From positions 868,001-932,000 of the forward strand of contig VTFK01000029.1 in the NCBI GenBank assembly GCA_009617715.1: a DNA stretch of 64,000 bases. The letters are read 5' to 3'. Within the stretch, counting starts at the first letter, position 1. Each line of letters opens with the position of its first letter. The DNA comes from Plectrocnemia conspersa. Lineage: Eukaryota; Arthropoda; Insecta; Trichoptera; Polycentropodidae. This document shows, piece after piece, positions 62,285-64,000 of this stretch. Made by a program: the position numbers and the translations under genes. The notes beneath the pieces were generated by a model. It ran no database searches, was not told where the DNA came from, and was given only the letters and a program-made list of their open reading frames with translations.

Positions 62285-64000
62285 ATGAGCACTTGTTTTG
62301 ATGATCATCTTGGAAGGCAAACTCTCAAGATTTTGAGAAAACATGCTTCTAAAACCCACCAGGTAATAAACCTAATAATACAAATACAATATTTTATTTA
62401 TTACATAACTTTTTATATAGATTGATGTCATAACCGGATCTGTAGAAACTCATGGTTCTGTACTTTTGAGAAGCATTAGAATGGCTGAATCCTTTAAATC
62501 GAAAGGCATACAGTTGGGAGACGTCATTGTAATATGTGGTCAAAATCATTTCGACCTTTCGATTCCTTTTATTGCTTCATTGTATATTGGAGCTATGTCT
62601 GTCAATTTAGCACCGGGAATCACTATAAGTAAATATTTGTGTATATTGTATAATTTAGGTTAATTTTAATAATTATTTTAATATTTTCAGCTGAAATAAA
62701 GCACATATTTTCATTAATCAGACCTAAATTAATTTTCGCTGATTTTGAGAAGCTATCTAATTTTGAAAGAGCTCTGATTGAGCTTAATATTGAAGCAGAA
62801 ATTATTAGTTTTGGAAATCATCAATCAAAATTCACTCAATTTAATGATTTTATTGTACCAACCGGTACAGAAGATAACTTTGAGTAATGTATCTTTTGCT
62901 AATAATAAGATGTTTTAATTAAAATTAATGATAGCACAAATTAATAATATGTATAGATGTGAAGATTTCGATACAGCTACTACAACGGCATTCGCAATTT
63001 GTACAAGCGGTTCTACAGGCTTACCAAAATTGGTAGAGAAAGTCCATAAAGATTTTACGACACAATTTATAATACAGTAAATATATTTTATAAAATATAA
63101 ATTATTTAATGTTAGTAATTAATTTAATAATTTTAGTATATTTCTTAATAATGTGACAAATTTAACCGAAAATGGAGTTATATTTAACGCGTCAACAATG
63201 TTCTGGGTTTCTGGAATATCAAATGTTTTAAGTTCTTGTCTTATTGGAAACAGTCGAATAAATAGCAGTGTACCTTTAACTCCAGATATTATGAAAAAAG
63301 CCATAGAGAAATATCAAGTAAAAAAATTGTATTTAAATAAAAACAAACAATTATCTGATATTTTTATTATTTTCAGCCTAATTTTATGTTGTGCAGCCCA
63401 AGTACGCTCTCAACTCTTTTTAAGTATTCACAGATGGACCCAATAAATTTCTCCAGTTTTAAATCAATTGTATGTGGTGGAGGATTACTTGGTTATGAAA
63501 TTGCAAAATCGTTCCAGGTATTGATTATATTAATATTAATAAGTTTATAGTTTGTTACATTTTTTTATTTAAATAGAAACTCCTACCAAACGGAACTCTA
63601 ATAATAGCATACGGTTCAACTGAAATTGGGATAGTTTCAATAAATTATAACATACAGAATTTTTCAATTGGTAAATTATTTCCTGATGTTAAATGGAAGG
63701 TAATGAATAAATAGTTAAAAGAATATAAGTTTATTATGAATAAGTATTATACTTATCTTAATTTTATAGATAATAAATCCAGATTCTGGAGATGTATTAA
63801 AAGTGAACCATTCAGGAGAACTGTGCATACAATCGAAAAATAAGTGTAACGTAAGTAAACTTAAATATTATTTATTTAATATTAGTTTAACAATACACTT
63901 TAATAAATTGAATTTTCAGTACTACAAATTTATTTATTTAATATTAATTTAACAATACACTTTAATAAATTGAATTTTCAGTACTACAATGATCCAAAAT
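62285..64000 (+). CDS. ACS6: luciferase/4CL-like acyl-CoA synthetase, cut off by the window end
   Basis: Adenylate-forming paralogue, 5' part only. Exons: 62285-62362, 62421-62628, 62691-62883, 62957-63076, 63137-63317, 63377-63517, 63577-63699, 63770-63850, then exon 9 from 63982; about 381 residues visible. The N-terminus is 13 residues shorter than in ACS2-5 because the first exon is 78 bases, not 117; no upstream ATG in frame was found. P-loop TSGSTGLPK (176-184); A5 YGSTE at 319-323; A4 Trp in MFWVSG. A7, A8 and A10 lie beyond the window. The intron positions seen equal those of ACS4/5. The exon 9 acceptor is duplicated 62 bases upstream (63919). Confidence 0.88.
63868..63989 (+). repeat. 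62-bp tandem duplication spanning an ACS6 splice acceptor
   Basis: 63868-63927 is repeated at 63930-63989 with one visible mismatch. Each copy contains the intron end TTGAATTTTCAG and the first exon bases TACTACAA. Only the second copy continues into the conserved YYNDP exon. Confidence 0.9.

Noticed and set aside
31723..64000. Naming these genes luciferases
   Set aside because: The family is similar, but the A4 histidine is replaced, the A8 loop differs and no SKL signal is present. Luciferase activity cannot be claimed from sequence.
1..64000. CRISPR arrays, rRNA, tRNA clusters, prokaryotic operons
   Set aside because: None seen. The tandem repeats at 28700-29447 are inverted element arms without spacers, and the gene structures are eukaryotic.

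Overview
The window is about 72% A+T animal nuclear DNA with many short GT-AG introns, interspersed with decayed jockey-type LINEs, mariner, hAT, Merlin and LTR-element remnants. The proteins look insect-like: two glucocerebrosidases, splicing factor SF3A2, and an expanded luciferase/4CL-type acyl-CoA synthetase family. I cannot assign an order with confidence. Exon structures were worked out by hand from reading frames, GT-AG sites and agreement between paralogues; there is no transcript evidence.

Left part (1-21,900). Two lysosomal-type glucosylceramidase genes lie head to head, one on the minus strand (4581-7211) and one on the plus strand (14421-19023). Both have 12 coding exons; 11 of the 12 have identical lengths in the two genes and all intron phases match, so they are a tandem-inverted duplicate pair. 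The 7.2 kb between them holds hAT and LINE remnants. A dead mariner sits in the fourth intron of the plus-strand copy.

Middle (21,900-31,600). A complete Merlin-type DNA transposon with an 8-bp target-site duplication and a broken transposase lies about 0.8 kb upstream of an intact three-exon SF3A2 gene. Between them is a GC-richer palindromic repeat. Downstream come an antisense hAT transposase relic, a roughly 750-bp fold-back element whose arms carry 16-bp tandem repeats, and what looks like an LTR with a primer-binding site.

Right part (31,600-64,000). Six same-strand genes for adenylate-forming enzymes (called ACS1 to ACS6 here) form a tandem array. ACS1, 2, 3 and 5 are complete (529-537 residues). 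ACS4 has a single-base frameshift in its sixth exon. ACS6 runs off the window. They share an N-terminal His-[Leu/Val]-Gly-[Arg/Lys] region, the ATP-binding P-loop, the A5 and A7 motifs, and both catalytic lysines where those regions are present. All have Trp in place of the A4 histidine of firefly luciferase. The A8 loop glycine is kept in ACS1 and lost in ACS2-5. None of the five complete C-termini ends in a peroxisomal SKL-type signal. Intron number rises along the array, from 5 coding introns in ACS1 to 9 in ACS2/3 and 10 in ACS4/5. The introns have picked up a Harbinger-like MITE, an antisense LINE, an LTR remnant and perfect hairpins.

The most interesting content is the ACS array: local duplication with changed catalytic-loop residues suggests specialised, and perhaps non-canonical, acyl-adenylate chemistry. 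No CRISPR array, rRNA, confident tRNA or prokaryotic gene was seen.
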